In this document: positions 19,855-28,888 of the stretch, in pieces
Numbering within the stretch: position 1 is the first letter of the stretch
Layout of the letters: each line of letters opens with the position of its first letter
From: Halochromatium sp.
Lineage (GTDB): Bacteria; Pseudomonadota; Gammaproteobacteria; Chromatiales; Chromatiaceae
Assembly: GCA_010912705.1 (NCBI GenBank)
Contig: POWB01000001.1
Coordinates: 283,659 to 347,658 of the forward strand
Length of the DNA: 64,000 nt
Direction of reading: 5' to 3'
Notes under the pieces: model-generated
Databases searched by the model: none
Seen by the model: the letters and a program-made list of their open reading frames with translations, nothing else
Told to the model about the DNA's origin: nothing
Made by a program: the position numbers and the translations under genes

Positions 19855-22800
19855 TCAGTACAAATTCAAGGCTGACTCAATCGCCAGCCACCAGTCGCCG
19901 GCCTCTTCGATGATGGCAAACCCGGCCTGTTGCCAACTCGCGGCGCATTCCATCTGCGCGGGGGTGAGGAAGACGAGCCTCGCGGCATCCCAGAGGGCCT
20001 CGGCCACCCGATAGTCGTCGCCATCCTCGATCTCGACACCGATCGCGTCCGGCGCTGCCGCACCGCGCTCGCTCAGCCGCTCGAAGCCCGGCCTGAGACG
20101 TCCCAAGAACTCCGCCTCGTCCAACAGCTTACCCCAACCGCCTGGGGCGGTAGTCGGCTCGGCCGTCTTTAGCTGTGTCACCGCCAGGATCTGGCCCGCG
20201 TTGATCATCGATTCGGTCAGCAAGGCGACGCCGGGCACAGCTTGCAGCAGGTTGCTGATCCGTAGCCATTGCCGCCAATGTGCGTGGCTGTCCTTCGACG
20301 CCTTGCCGGCCGGTGCCGCGCTTGGCGGATCTCCGATTTGATCGTTCGTCAGATCGTTGGGCGGATCATTCGCCAGGTTGTTCGCCAAGTCGTTCAGCGG
20401 ATCTTCAGGCCGATCGCGCAACGCATCGCTCGGCCCATCGCGCAATGTATCGCCCGGCAAATCGCCGAGCAAATCGTTCAGGATCAAGGCACCGGCCAGC
20501 GGCCAATCCGAGGTCGCCTTACCCGTCAGAAACTTGGGCTCCGCCTTGCCGACCCAGTTCAGATGCCCGTTCGCAGGCCCCTGCAGATGCACCTGATGGG
20601 TCTCCATCGCGAGCCACTCTGGCAAGGCCTTCGCCACCGTTTCGGCGCGCTCACGCACCACCGCCGTCAGCTCATCCGAGCGCAATACGCTCCGCGCCAG
20701 CAGGTGCTGCCCAGTCGCGCCCAAGGCCGCCAACGGGTCCTGACAGGATGGATCAGACCCGCCCAGCAGCATCAGCAACAGCGCCATCGCGTTGCCGCTG
20801 AGCTGCGAGGGGCTGATCGGCGCCAGCTGTTCGGACAGGATCGCGGCGCCGGACTTGGTCATCAGCACCGCGAGCGGACTCGGCAGGTCGGTTCCCGCCT
20901 TCTGCTTCTGCGCCGACTCGATATCCTCGAAGGTCAGCGACCAGACCCGGTAGTCGCCGCGCAACATCAGCGTCGCGCGCTTGCGCGCATCGGCGGCCAT
21001 CGACTGTTGGTGAAACGCCCAGCCATCGACGAAGACGGCGATCGGCCGCATCGGGCTGGCGGCCTTGGTCGCTGAGATCACGAAATCCGGCAGGCAGAGG
21101 GTCTGGCCGGTGGCCTGATCCTCGATCGGCACCTGGGTATCGACCCAGTATTTGTGCGCGCCCACCGACAGCAGATAGGCCGTCTTGCCCGCCTTGACGT
21201 CCTGGGTCACCTGGACCAGAGGCAAGCGCTCACCGTTGGCATCGAACTGCCCGCCGAGTGCCTTCAACGCCGGCAAGAACCGGCGCTCCAGCTCCGAGCC
21301 GAAGGCCGGATTGATCTCGATCTCAGACAGGCACTTGACCTGCTTGCGCTCAAAGCGGCCCTCGACCAGCTCGTCGAGGATCTCCAGCGCCGTGCGGCGG
21401 GAGATGTGCTGACGGTTGCGCCCCTGTCGGTAATGGAAGACGCACTGATAACAGCCGTCGTCCAGCTCGGGCCGGGTCTGACAGGCGCAGTCGCGAATCA
21501 CCGCATGCGCGGCAGCCAGCACCGCGACCAGGGTATCGGCCTCCCCCGAAAGCAGTTGCTGCAAATAACCGGTGCCGCCCGGTACCGAGTCGTAGATCAG
21601 GATGAAGGTCTTGCCCGAGCCGCTATCAGCGCCGGCTTCGGACATGGTCTCGAAACGCAGATGATCGACCTTGCCGCCGAAACGCTTGCGCAAACCGAGC
21701 TGCAGTGCCGACATGAAGGAATAGGTGGTCTGCTCGCCGGAGCCGAAGCCCTTCGGCACCATGATACGCAGGCATTCCGACTCGAATTCACGATACAGAA
21801 ACAGCCGGTCCAACAAATGCGCGTCGCCCTCGGCGTGTCGATCCCGGCAATCCGGCGTATGCAGTTGCTCGCGTTCCCGTTCATGCGCCTGATGACTGCC
21901 GCCCGGCTGCACCATGCCGCAGCTCTTGCAGAGCGAGAACCCGCTCTTGGCGCTATCGTCACCGGCGATCAGCGTCAGCTGCTCCGCGCCAGCCGTCGGC
22001 GTTGGCTGGCCCAGATTGAGATCATGGAACTGCGCCTTGGCGATGAATTCGAAGCCGTACACCGCCTGACTGGACTCCAGGGTCCAGGCCGAACGTACAT
22101 CAGCGGTTTCGAAGTTCATCAACAGCCGGCGCGCGTAGAAGCGCGGATTGCGCGCCTCATCGGTCTCGGTGATGCGCGTCTTTTTGGTCTGTCTGACGTT
22201 GGCCACCGTGCGCCGCAGGCGCAGCAACGGTCGCACCTGGCTGCCATCCGCCCAACTGCTGTCGCCACAGCGCGGGCAGCTGGAAGCCCTCGCCTCTGCC
22301 GCCGTCAGCGGCGCCAGATAATGGCACTTGGCACAGAAGCGATACTCAGCCGGCGCCTCGCCCTCAAGATCGATCTGGTCGATCTGCACCTTGCTCTTGT
22401 GCGCGTAAAAGGTATTGCGCGGCGCGAACTCGGCCAGCGCCGCATGCGCGGGCCGGCTGTAGCGGTGCACCGGCACCGAGTACTCTTCTCCGCTGCGCCG
22501 CTTGCCGTGGATGATGGTCGTTAGCGAGACGCCCTCTTCCGGGAAGGCGTAGTTGGGCAGCAGCCCCGCATTGGTCATCGCCTCCAGCAGCTGCTCGTTG
22601 TTCAGTTGTTGGATGCGTTGGCCAAGGCCGGCGCGCTCCTTCTCCAGCAGGTCGATCTCGGCCAGGGTCTGCTCATCCTCGGGCCGTTTCTTCAGCCGCT
22701 TGAGCTCCGCGCCGATCGCCGTGCGCCGCTTCTTCCAGGACCCGCGCTCAGCGTTGGTCTCCTCGAAGAAGGCCAGGAACCGCGCGCGCAGAGGCTTCTG

Positions 22801-25800
22801 CTGATCGCTGCCGCTGATGAACAGCTCGAGCCGCTCCCGGGTCGCCGGCTGCAGCGCATCGGCCAGCATCGCGCAGAAGGCCGCGAACAAGACCGGCTCG
22901 TGGCGATTGACGAAGTCGAGGTAGTTGTAGGGAAACTGACTCAGGTCGGCCTCGCCCTTGGCTACCTGATCCAGCGCATCGCGCAACCGATCTGGCAGCG
23001 TCGGTTGCTCCTCCGCGACCCAGTGATCGAAGCAGAAGGCATAGAGCTGACGGCGCAAGACCTCGGCGGCGTTCAGGTAGATCGCCGGCGGCTCGACCTC
23101 GCCATGCAGCATCTCCAGCGGGTTGGCGAAGTGATACTGATCATGCCCGTCTGGCGAGGCATCGGCGATGGCGAGCACCGCCGCGTTGCCGTCCCGGCGC
23201 CCGGCGCGACCGACGCGCTGGATGTAGTTGGCCTGATTCGGCGGCACCCCGCCCAGCATCACGCTGGACAGGCTGCCGATATTGATACCCATCTCCAGCG
23301 TCGGCGTGGCCGAGAGCAGGTTCTCGAACCAGGGCTCAGCGGCCCCTTCGGGCGCCATGAAGCGCTGCTGCAGCTCGAGCCGCTCATCGCGCTCCAACAG
23401 GCCGGTATGCTCATGCGCGATCACCCGCGTCACATCGCCGCGCTGCAGGCGCCTGTGCCACCAGTTGCGGGTCGGCGCGGGCGCCGGCCGCAGTGTCTCG
23501 CGCGGGCTGTTCCAGGCCGGCAAGCCGCTCAGCGCCTCGGCCTCCGTCGCCGGCACCCAGAGCGACTGGGCCGCGCTCGGCGTGGTCAGCAGCCGCAGCT
23601 CGCGGTGCAGCAAGAGCCGCTCCGGGCGCAGCCCAAACACCCGCGCCTTGAGCCCCTGCTGCTCCAGCAGCAGAAACCGACCGAGCCCGGCCTGCTCCAG
23701 CGCCTTCAGCAGTTCTTCGTAGGCGAGCGTGATGATCCCGGGTGAGGTGAGCGTGAGCCCGAGCGCCAAGCGCGCCCAGCTCAGCAAGGGATTGGTCGTG
23801 CGCTCCTCCAGGTTCAGAAAGCCATGCCGCCCCGCCTCCCGGGTCAAGAAGCGCGGCTGATCGCTGCGGCGATGCGGTATCCAGGGCTCGCGCTGTCGCG
23901 CGAACTCAAATTTCTTGAAGTCGCCCATTTCGGCGAACGATTCCAGGCCCATGTGCAGGATCGCCCCGGCGCGAATCAGCGCCAACAGGGTGCCCATCAC
24001 CCAGTGCAGCACCTGCGCCTCGTCCAGCGTCTCGAGCCCGCCGCCCGCCTGTCGCAGCTCCGCGCACAACGCCGGCGTCAGCGCCCGCAACGCCTCTAGG
24101 TCCGGGAACAACACCGCGATCCCGACCTTCGTCAGCGTCCGGCCACGCTCTGAACGATGCGCCAGCTCCTCGATCGCGCGCCATTGCATACGCTGGCAGA
24201 GCATCGCCGGCAGCGGCGACCCCGCAGGCAGATTGCCGCTGATCAGCAGCTGCCGCCAGTCGCGCAGGTGCTCCATGCTGGGTGGGATGAAGCGCGCGAC
24301 GAAGTCACGGGGGGAAAAATTTACACGCCAATGGCGTCCAATGCGCTCCAGCGCCTCGTCCCAAGCGAGCGCAGGCGGTAGGCTGGCGATGGCTTGGGCG
24401 ATGGCGGCACGCATCAGGTGGCCTTCGGTCTTCGACTCGATGTAGCCGGCGCGGTGGGCCGCGTCCTGCACCGCATCCGAGAACAGGATCAGCTTTTTGT
24501 GATCGTTGAGTGGTGCCAACCAGAGACGCTCGACCGCATGGGCGGCCAGGCTGGTGGTCTGGGCGCCGATGATGAGCTGACCGCCGCGCACGCCGCAGAC
24601 CGGGCAGGTATCGTCGTGCACGGTGACCTCGCGCTCGCTGCGGCCGCTCGCCTTGTCTGCCCGCAGTTGGCGAGCGCGGGTGCCGCAGGCGACCCTCACC
24701 GGCAGCAGATCCTCGCTTTGGCAGTGTGGACACTCGCTGACGGCGCGGTTGCCCAAGTGCCCACACTGTCCGCAGAGCATCTGCTCGAGCACTGGCGTCA
24801 TTGATGGCACCTTCGCGCCGACAACGCTCGCGCCAACACCAAGAGCGCCACTCCCCATCGCACTGTCATCGGGATAAAGACGGGCCAAGAAGGTGTCTTG
24901 ATGGCGCGCAAAATAGCTGGCGTAGATCTTGTCCGCGTTCTGCTCGACGCGGCTATCCTGCGGCCGCTTGATGGTCAACCAGCCGGTGGCGTGGCAATCG
25001 CGGCACTGCACCACCGGCAGCCGCAGACGCTCACGCTGGCTCAGCACCGCCGACTCCGACTGCAGCACCACTTCCAGCGGATCGCGGCTCACCGTCGCGA
25101 CCACCCGGCGCAGCTCCTGCAGCCAGAGCTGGATGCGCAGACTGACCAGAAAGTTCAGCCGACTCACCGGCGTCTCCGCCTCCACCCGCTGCCCGGCATG
25201 CGGTGCGCGTGCCCAAGCCACCAGCGTCAGCAGCGCGATCACCAGCGCCGGCGCCTCTGCCGCCAGGCGGCGACTCAGCGTGCGCTGGAGCTTGTCGGCG
25301 ATCTCGCCGACGGTCACCGGGCCATGACTGGCGACCCGCAGCAGCGACTGGAACAGCAGGTGCTTCTTCAGCTCCTGCCCCAGACGCAGCCGCCCGAGCG
25401 CCGTCTCGACGCCGGCATCCAGCTCGGCGAACACGGCCGGATCGGCAAAGAACGCCGGCAGGAACCGCCGCACCGCCGCCTCGGGGCGGTCGAAATCGGT
25501 CTCGCGGATCGCCGCGAACGCGGTCTCGTCATCGGACACTAGATGCTCGACCACCTCATCGCCGATGAAGGCATCGAAGCCCTGGCGGCACTCGGTGATC
25601 ACCGCATCGGCATCGAAGCCGGTCGCGAAGATCTGTGCCGCGTACTCACGCAACGGGCAGGTGTTGCTGGCGTCGCCCAGGGTGGCGGAGGTGCCAACGC
25701 AGATCAGCCGCCCCGCCTCGTCTTGAGCATCGATTCGAGCATCGGTTCGGCCATCGCACCCCAGCCGATGGCGCAGACGGCGGATCAGCATCGCCAGATC

Positions 25801-26544
25801 AGTGCCCTGTGCGCCGTCGAAGGTGTGCAGCTCGTCCACCACTAGAAAGCGCAGGGTATCTGGGCCGTTGAACCGCCACAGCGCCTGATCGCGCGGGCGG
25901 ATCAGCAGGAAATCCAGCATCTTGTAGTTGGTCAGCAGGATGTCCGGTGGGTCTTGGCGCAACACCTCCTTGTCGCTGATGATCTCGTTTGGACCCATCG
26001 CGATGCTGTCCAGCACCGGCACCTTACCGGCCTGCTTGGGGCGATACTTGGCCTTGCCGGAGCCGACGAAGAGCCCGGCGCGGATGCCGTGGAAGGCCGG
26101 CGTCTTGTGCACCAGCTCGGCGATGCGTCCGGCCTGGTCGTCGGCGAGCGCGTTCATCGGATAGATGATGATCGCCTTGATGCCGGGGCTGTCCCGATGC
26201 GCGGCGACATGCTCCAGCACCGGGTAGAGGAAGCACTCGGTCTTGCCCGAGCCGGTGCCGGTCGCGATCAGCGTCGAACGCCCCTCGCGCGCGCACCGCT
26301 GCCAGGCATGCTCCTGATGCAAGAAGGCCGGATGTTCGGTCTGGAAAGCGCTGAAGAAGTCGCGGCCGGAATCGCCGGCAACGAACGGCATCCCGAGCTG
26401 CACATAGGGCCCCTTGATCCAGCCCGGCGCCTCGATCAGACGGCGCACCGCCTGCTTGAAGTGCCCGGTGGAGGGCTCGAACTGCGTACGCAGCGTCTCG
26501 GCGACGCCGCGGCGGACCTCATCGACGACCAGTGACGGCAGCAT
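19855..26544 (-). CDS. Giant DEAD/DEAH-type helicase with DUF1998 (YprA/MrfA type, DISARM/Druantia-related)
   Basis: 2229 residues. Motor motifs: Walker A GTGSGKTE near residue 95, NPMNALADDQ-type motif Ia (YPMNALADDQAGR), DELH box near 234 (VVDELHTFDGAQGTD), motif III GTSATLG, and motif VI QRVGRAGRR near 1107. Zinc-binding clusters appear at about 514 (CRDCHATGW), 610-640 (CGQCGHLG...CPHC), 665 (CPVCG) and 1420 (CAKCHYLAPL...CPRCG). The DUF1998/MZB region is near 1560-1720, with cysteines in DCACQTR and DGCYQCVFHY. A region near 1835 (FVDGWAFHQQ) is followed by a tetrapeptide-repeat segment near 2018-2070 and an unassigned tail. Helicases of this type are the core of DISARM, Druantia and relatives. 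The 2229-residue length is nearer Druantia DruE than DrmA. Its start overlaps the Rpn-tail frame by 26 bases. Confidence 0.9.
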   Translation of the reverse strand: MLPSLVVDEVRRGVAETLRTQFEPSTGHFKQAVRRLIEAPGWIKGPYVQLGMPFVAGDSGRDFFSAFQTEHPAFLHQEHAWQRCAREGRSTLIATGTGSGKTECFLYPVLEHVAAHRDSPGIKAIIIYPMNALADDQAGRIAELVHKTPAFHGIRAGLFVGSGKAKYRPKQAGKVPVLDSIAMGPNEIISDKEVLRQDPPDILLTNYKMLDFLLIRPRDQALWRFNGPDTLRFLVVDELHTFDGAQGTDLAMLIRRLRHRLGCDGRTDARIDAQDEAGRLICVGTSATLGDASNTCPLREYAAQIFATGFDADAVITECRQGFDAFIGDEVVEHLVSDDETAFAAIRETDFDRPEAAVRRFLPAFFADPAVFAELDAGVETALGRLRLGQELKKHLLFQSLLRVASHGPVTVGEIADKLQRTLSRRLAAEAPALVIALLTLVAWARAPHAGQRVEAETPVSRLNFLVSLRIQLWLQELRRVVATVSRDPLEVVLQSESAVLSQRERLRLPVVQCRDCHATGWLTIKRPQDSRVEQNADKIYASYFARHQDTFLARLYPDDSAMGSGALGVGASVVGAKVPSMTPVLEQMLCGQCGHLGNRAVSECPHCQSEDLLPVRVACGTRARQLRADKASGRSEREVTVHDDTCPVCGVRGGQLIIGAQTTSLAAHAVERLWLAPLNDHKKLILFSDAVQDAAHRAGYIESKTEGHLMRAAIAQAIASLPPALAWDEALERIGRHWRVNFSPRDFVARFIPPSMEHLRDWRQLLISGNLPAGSPLPAMLCQRMQWRAIEELAHRSERGRTLTKVGIAVLFPDLEALRALTPALCAELRQAGGGLETLDEAQVLHWVMGTLLALIRAGAILHMGLESFAEMGDFKKFEFARQREPWIPHRRSDQPRFLTREAGRHGFLNLEERTTNPLLSWARLALGLTLTSPGIITLAYEELLKALEQAGLGRFLLLEQQGLKARVFGLRPERLLLHRELRLLTTPSAAQSLWVPATEAEALSGLPAWNSPRETLRPAPAPTRNWWHRRLQRGDVTRVIAHEHTGLLERDERLELQQRFMAPEGAAEPWFENLLSATPTLEMGINIGSLSSVMLGGVPPNQANYIQRVGRAGRRDGNAAVLAIADASPDGHDQYHFANPLEMLHGEVEPPAIYLNAAEVLRRQLYAFCFDHWVAEEQPTLPDRLRDALDQVAKGEADLSQFPYNYLDFVNRHEPVLFAAFCAMLADALQPATRERLELFISGSDQQKPLRARFLAFFEETNAERGSWKKRRTAIGAELKRLKKRPEDEQTLAEIDLLEKERAGLGQRIQQLNNEQLLEAMTNAGLLPNYAFPEEGVSLTTIIHGKRRSGEEYSVPVHRYSRPAHAALAEFAPRNTFYAHKSKVQIDQIDLEGEAPAEYRFCAKCHYLAPLTAAEARASSCPRCGDSSWADGSQVRPLLRLRRTVANVRQTKKTRITETDEARNPRFYARRLLMNFETADVRSAWTLESSQAVYGFEFIAKAQFHDLNLGQPTPTAGAEQLTLIAGDDSAKSGFSLCKSCGMVQPGGSHQAHEREREQLHTPDCRDRHAEGDAHLLDRLFLYREFESECLRIMVPKGFGSGEQTTYSFMSALQLGLRKRFGGKVDHLRFETMSEAGADSGSGKTFILIYDSVPGGTGYLQQLLSGEADTLVAVLAAAHAVIRDCACQTRPELDDGCYQCVFHYRQGRNRQHISRRTALEILDELVEGRFERKQVKCLSEIEINPAFGSELERRFLPALKALGGQFDANGERLPLVQVTQDVKAGKTAYLLSVGAHKYWVDTQVPIEDQATGQTLCLPDFVISATKAASPMRPIAVFVDGWAFHQQSMAADARKRATLMLRGDYRVWSLTFEDIESAQKQKAGTDLPSPLAVLMTKSGAAILSEQLAPISPSQLSGNAMALLLMLLGGSDPSCQDPLAALGATGQHLLARSVLRSDELTAVVRERAETVAKALPEWLAMETHQVHLQGPANGHLNWVGKAEPKFLTGKATSDWPLAGALILNDLLGDLPGDTLRDGPSDALRDRPEDPLNDLANNLANDPPNDLTNDQIGDPPSAAPAGKASKDSHAHWRQWLRISNLLQAVPGVALLTESMINAGQILAVTQLKTAEPTTAPGGWGKLLDEAEFLGRLRPGFERLSERGAAAPDAIGVEIEDGDDYRVAEALWDAARLVFLTPAQMECAASWQQAGFAIIEEAGDWWLAIESALNLY
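20325..20492. repeat. 12-base-period repeat coding for tetrapeptides in the helicase
   Basis: The minus strand codes for about thirteen tetrapeptides of the form xxD/Nx (LNDL, LGDL, PGDT, LRDG, PSDA, LRDR, PEDP, LNDL, ANNL, ANDP, PNDL, TNDQ, IGDP). It is a degenerate 12-base minisatellite in frame inside the giant helicase, between its DUF1998 region and its C-terminal tail. Confidence 0.85.
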
Positions 26545-26795
26545 AGTCCTGTGACTCCCTTATCGCGACGGGGCCGGGCTCTTCGTCCGTGAACACATCG
26601 GCGAGCTGCCGCGCATCGAAAATCCGCTCCGCCCAGTGCTCGATCTCGGCGCTGCTCGCTGAGCGCAGCCGCGCCTCGGTGTCCGCATCGAGCGGCCCGA
26701 AGCGCTTGCGAAATTGACGCTCCAGCAAAGCCGCCTTGCCCTGATCAAAGCCTTGTTGCTGCCAGGTTCGACGATGGGGTCAGTCAACATGCTGA
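26519..26795 (-). pseudogene. Truncated, frameshifted tail of an Rpn-family nuclease (DUF4351), copy 1
   Basis: From about 26795 the minus strand reads MLTDPIVE, then shifts frame by one base to WQQQGFDQGKAALLE and RQFRKRFGPLDADTEARL, ending at the stop at 26519. This is the C-terminal tail of Rpn/PDDEXK_2 proteins: the 'MLAExVxEW' helix plus the DUF4351 helical domain. The whole nuclease domain is missing. The stretch from ATG 26728 (69 residues) is still open and could be translated. It overlaps the start of the giant helicase by 26 bases. It is a direct repeat of 27690-27895 at roughly 85-90% identity by eye. Confidence 0.75.
26595..26795. repeat. Direct repeat, copy 1 (partner 27690-27895)
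   Basis: About 200 bases repeated in the same orientation at 27690-27895. Shared stretches include GAGCTGCCGCGCATCGAAAA and CCGCTCCGCCCAGTGCTCGA. Both copies code for the DUF4351 tail. They bracket the PIN/antitoxin pair and define the duplication unit. Confidence 0.85.
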
Positions 26796-26797
26796 GC

Positions 26798-27040
26798 TTA
26801 CCCCGAATGCTTCTGGTCGACAGGTAACGCTTGGCTGATTCGATGACCGAACCGAATGCGCTGGTACCGAGAACGCACCTGGAGCGGTGTCGTGGGCGGA
26901 TCGATAAAACGCACTCCTTGTGCCTGGCGCTCCATCTCGCGACGCTTGATGTCGGCGTAGATCGCGTCGAGATCGAAATGGAAAGCGGCGGCGTGCGCTT
27001 CGCGAATCGCGCGAACTTCGTCGAGAATATCGTCATTCAT
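26798..27040 (-). CDS. Antitoxin of the PIN toxin (MNDD-leader family)
   Basis: 80 residues from the ATG at 27040: MNDDILDEVRAIREAHAAAF, then FDLDAIYADIKRREMERQ. This short helical protein is of the type often encoded just after PIN toxins with the N-terminus 'MKSxVYIETSVISY'. Its start overlaps the toxin stop by 8 bases, so the two are translationally coupled with the toxin first. The last 25 residues (SRYQRIRFGHRISQALPVDQ) do not look conserved and may be read-through into neighbouring sequence. The same leader occurs at the start of the MNT gene at 28888. Confidence 0.75.
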   Translation of the reverse strand: MNDDILDEVRAIREAHAAAFHFDLDAIYADIKRREMERQAQGVRFIDPPTTPLQVRSRYQRIRFGHRISQALPVDQKHSG

Positions 27041-27512
27041 CGTTGGCTCCGAGTAGTTCATCGGGCGTACAGATAAAGGGTAAAAACAGCCCCATTTCCT
27101 CAAGGTAAAGCGCGATCTGCCTTTGAATTTCAGGGTTTGCGATATGTTTGCAATTCCATGTCAGGAGAAAATCCACGGCATGGACGGTTGCAATCGCGAT
27201 ATGGAGGGCATCCTCGGCGGCTTTTTGGGGAATGATTTCGCGTAATACCAGTGCCTTGGCGATCGCGACCGCATCCGTGGTCACGCGTAATAGCGGCATA
27301 TTTTCGATGGCGGCCATCCGTCTTGCCGCTGCATCGGGGTCTCCAGAGGCGCATTCGCGAGAGACCACTTCGGACACACAGAGATCGTGATTCGAGCGGA
27401 TTTCCCACCAGGCTTGGGTAACCTGCTGACGCGCCATGGCAATCAGATTCCGACTTGGACGCGCGGTCAGATAGCTGATCACCGATGTTTCGATGTAGAC
27501 ACTGGATTTCAT
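27033..27512 (-). CDS. PIN-domain toxin, VapC-like
   Basis: 159 residues starting MKSSVYIETSVISYL and ending DELLGANDE. This is the PIN subgroup with the 'ETSVxSYLTxRPS' N-terminus. Further signature blocks are ALVLREIIPQKAAEDALHIA and FLLTWNCKHIAN, the normal family ending. The ATG overlaps the TGA of a duplicated methyltransferase tail (ATGA), so it is translationally coupled to that remnant. Its antitoxin follows with an 8-base overlap. A deletion scar of the same gene lies at 28885-28923, proving that the toxin unit was once present twice. Confidence 0.85.
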   Translation of the reverse strand: MKSSVYIETSVISYLTARPSRNLIAMARQQVTQAWWEIRSNHDLCVSEVVSRECASGDPDAAARRMAAIENMPLLRVTTDAVAIAKALVLREIIPQKAAEDALHIAIATVHAVDFLLTWNCKHIANPEIQRQIALYLEEMGLFLPFICTPDELLGANDE

Positions 27513-27650
27513 GCCGGGCTGTCCTTGGTGTGATCCTGCTGGAAGAACGCCCAGGCCGTCCGATCGTCCTGTTCGCGGTTGGGGCGGACGAAGGGGGCTT
27601 GGTAGCGGATCGTTCGCTCGACCGGGCCGACGGGCAAGGTGTCGACCGGG
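27509..27650 (-). pseudogene. Duplicated 3' end of the DNA methyltransferase gene
   Basis: About 140 bases nearly identical to the end of the large methyltransferase gene at 28920-29060 (about ten mismatches by eye over 135 bases). The encoded tail DTLPVGPVERTIRYQAP...DRTAWAFFQQDHTKDSPA parallels DTLPGGPVERTIRYQAP...YRTAWAFFEQDQTKGNPA. It has no start and follows the stop of the Rpn-fragment frame. It is therefore a leftover from a tandem duplication that included the methyltransferase 3' end. Confidence 0.85.
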
Positions 27651-27656
27651 AATGTA

Positions 27657-28008
27657 TCAGCCATCGCGCTCGTCGGTCTCTTCCGCGAAGACATCAGCGA
27701 GCTGCCGCGCATCGAAAATCCGCTCCGCCCAGTGCTCGATCTCGGTGCCGCTCGCCGCGCGTAGCCGCACCTCAGTCTCCGCATCAAGCGGCCCGAAGCG
27801 CTTGCGTAATTGACGCTCCAGCAAAGCCGCCTCGCCTTTGTAAAAGCCACTTTGCTCCCAGGTTTTGGTCCACTCGACAACAGGTTCCGCAAGCATGGTT
27901 TCGATCTCCAGGAGGTCAGCAATCTCGGGTAAGGGTACGCCCGGCAGGCGGGCGGGCAAGAGCACGCACCACCGGCAGCACCGGCGGCAGTTGGCCCTGG
28001 GGGATCAT
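27657..28008 (-). pseudogene. Internally deleted Rpn-family nuclease remnant (DUF4351), copy 2
   Basis: From ATG 28008 the minus strand reads MIPQGQLPPVLPVV, a block typical of the middle of Rpn/PDDEXK_2 nucleases. It then jumps in another frame to LLPARLPGVPLPEIADLLEI, MLAEPVVEWTKTWEQSGFYK and the DUF4351 tail (LLERQLRKRFGPLDAETE...), with stop at 27657. The catalytic domain and the sequence between the two blocks are missing. The ATG overlaps the HEPN stop codon (ATGA), so a fusion peptide could still be made. From 27965 an open 102-residue frame covers the tail. Confidence 0.75.
27690..27895. repeat. Direct repeat, copy 2 (partner 26595-26795)
   Basis: Second copy of the DUF4351-coding repeat. 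It keeps the reading frame that copy 1 lost by a one-base shift, so copy 2 is closer to the ancestral state here. Confidence 0.85.
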
Positions 28009-28400
28009 TGAGCATTGTCCGGATGGGACCTTGCGCGTTTGACTTCGGCCTCGATCGTTGCGACGAAGGTTCTCGCTGCTTCGAGCGCCTGCTCGGCCTT
28101 TTCCCGCGGTGTCGGCTCCAGCGTGTAATCCGCGTAGGAGCGCAGGCTTTCGAGCTTTCCAAGAGTCGCGCCAAATGTCCGATCGACAGGGCCATCTTTG
28201 ACGAACTGCCTGCTGAACTCGGCGATCAGGCCGCTATGGGTCTTGGGTTTCTCGAGACCGCGCGAGGCAAACATGGCCCAAGCGGCATAGTAAACGGCGT
28301 AATAGCAGCGGTTGGCTGCGGCATCCATGTCGCCATGACCGAAGTCGCGGGCTGCGGTGCCCAGCGCTTGCCTGGATTTGCATAGGAGCCGCGCAATCAC
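28005..28400 (-). CDS. HEPN-domain protein (HepT-like toxin of an MNT/HEPN pair)
   Basis: 131 residues, all helical, with the HEPN signature region AANRCYYAVYYAAWAMFASR around residue 30-50 and KTHSGLIAEFSRQFVKDG after it. HEPN proteins of MNT/HEPN pairs are RNases or inert partners that the nucleotidyltransferase modifies. The position that is His in RX4-6H nuclease motifs is Tyr here, so RNase activity is uncertain. Its start overlaps the MNT stop by 4 bases (ATGA), a typical coupled pair. Confidence 0.85.
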   Translation of the reverse strand: MIARLLCKSRQALGTAARDFGHGDMDAAANRCYYAVYYAAWAMFASRGLEKPKTHSGLIAEFSRQFVKDGPVDRTFGATLGKLESLRSYADYTLEPTPREKAEQALEAARTFVATIEAEVKRARSHPDNAQ

Positions 28401-28888
28401 AGTCGCACACCCTCCTGTCGAATCGTTTTGACAAGATGTGCTGCTGGGTAATGCTTCGGATCTGCCAGGCTCGCCTCATTAAAGACCCAGGGCTGGATGT
28501 TCACGCCGGTGTCGAGCAAGATGTCATAGCCTGCGTCGATGAGGTCGAACTGCTCGCCGATGGGATCGGTCACCTGATCAAGGAACACGGCCACATCCGC
28601 ATCGCTATCTGGGCGTTGCTCCCCGCGAGCCCGAGAACCGAATAGATAAAGCGATTTCAGGTGCTCGCCATACCGGGTTGCCAGTAACCTTTTAAAGGAC
28701 ACCAATGCAAACCGGGTGACCGGATCAAGGTCGGCAGGGCGGCGTGGTCCTGGGTTGACGATGACTCCAGGCCGTTCCTGCTCGACCCTTCTCAAGTCTG
28801 CGACGATCGCCCGAAGATCGTTGCCGAAACGCGCGGCATGCGCTTCGCGAATCGCGCGGACTTCGTCGAGAATCTCGTCATTCATCAT
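28397..28888 (-). CDS. MNT-domain nucleotidyltransferase (MntA-like antitoxin) with extra N-terminal leader
   Basis: 163 residues. From about residue 60 it is a minimal nucleotidyltransferase: SLYLFGSRARGE followed by the acidic pair in DSDADVAVFLD (the GSx10DxD pattern of MntA), then helices to the end. MntA proteins AMPylate the HEPN partner to silence it, and HEPN follows with a 4-base overlap. The first 45 residues (MMNDEILDEVRAIREAHAAR, then FGNDLRAIVADLRRVE) are homologous to the antitoxin encoded at 27040, so this is a hybrid protein. Just upstream lies a 13-codon remnant of a deleted vapC gene. Confidence 0.85.
   Translation of the reverse strand: MMNDEILDEVRAIREAHAARFGNDLRAIVADLRRVEQERPGVIVNPGPRRPADLDPVTRFALVSFKRLLATRYGEHLKSLYLFGSRARGEQRPDSDADVAVFLDQVTDPIGEQFDLIDAGYDILLDTGVNIQPWVFNEASLADPKHYPAAHLVKTIRQEGVRL

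Noticed and set aside
27509..28195. A 228-residue minus-strand gene spanning the Rpn fragment and methyltransferase tail
   Set aside because: Its first two thirds are out of frame with the HEPN and DUF4351 sequences that the DNA clearly encodes. Only the last 50 codons match the methyltransferase tail.
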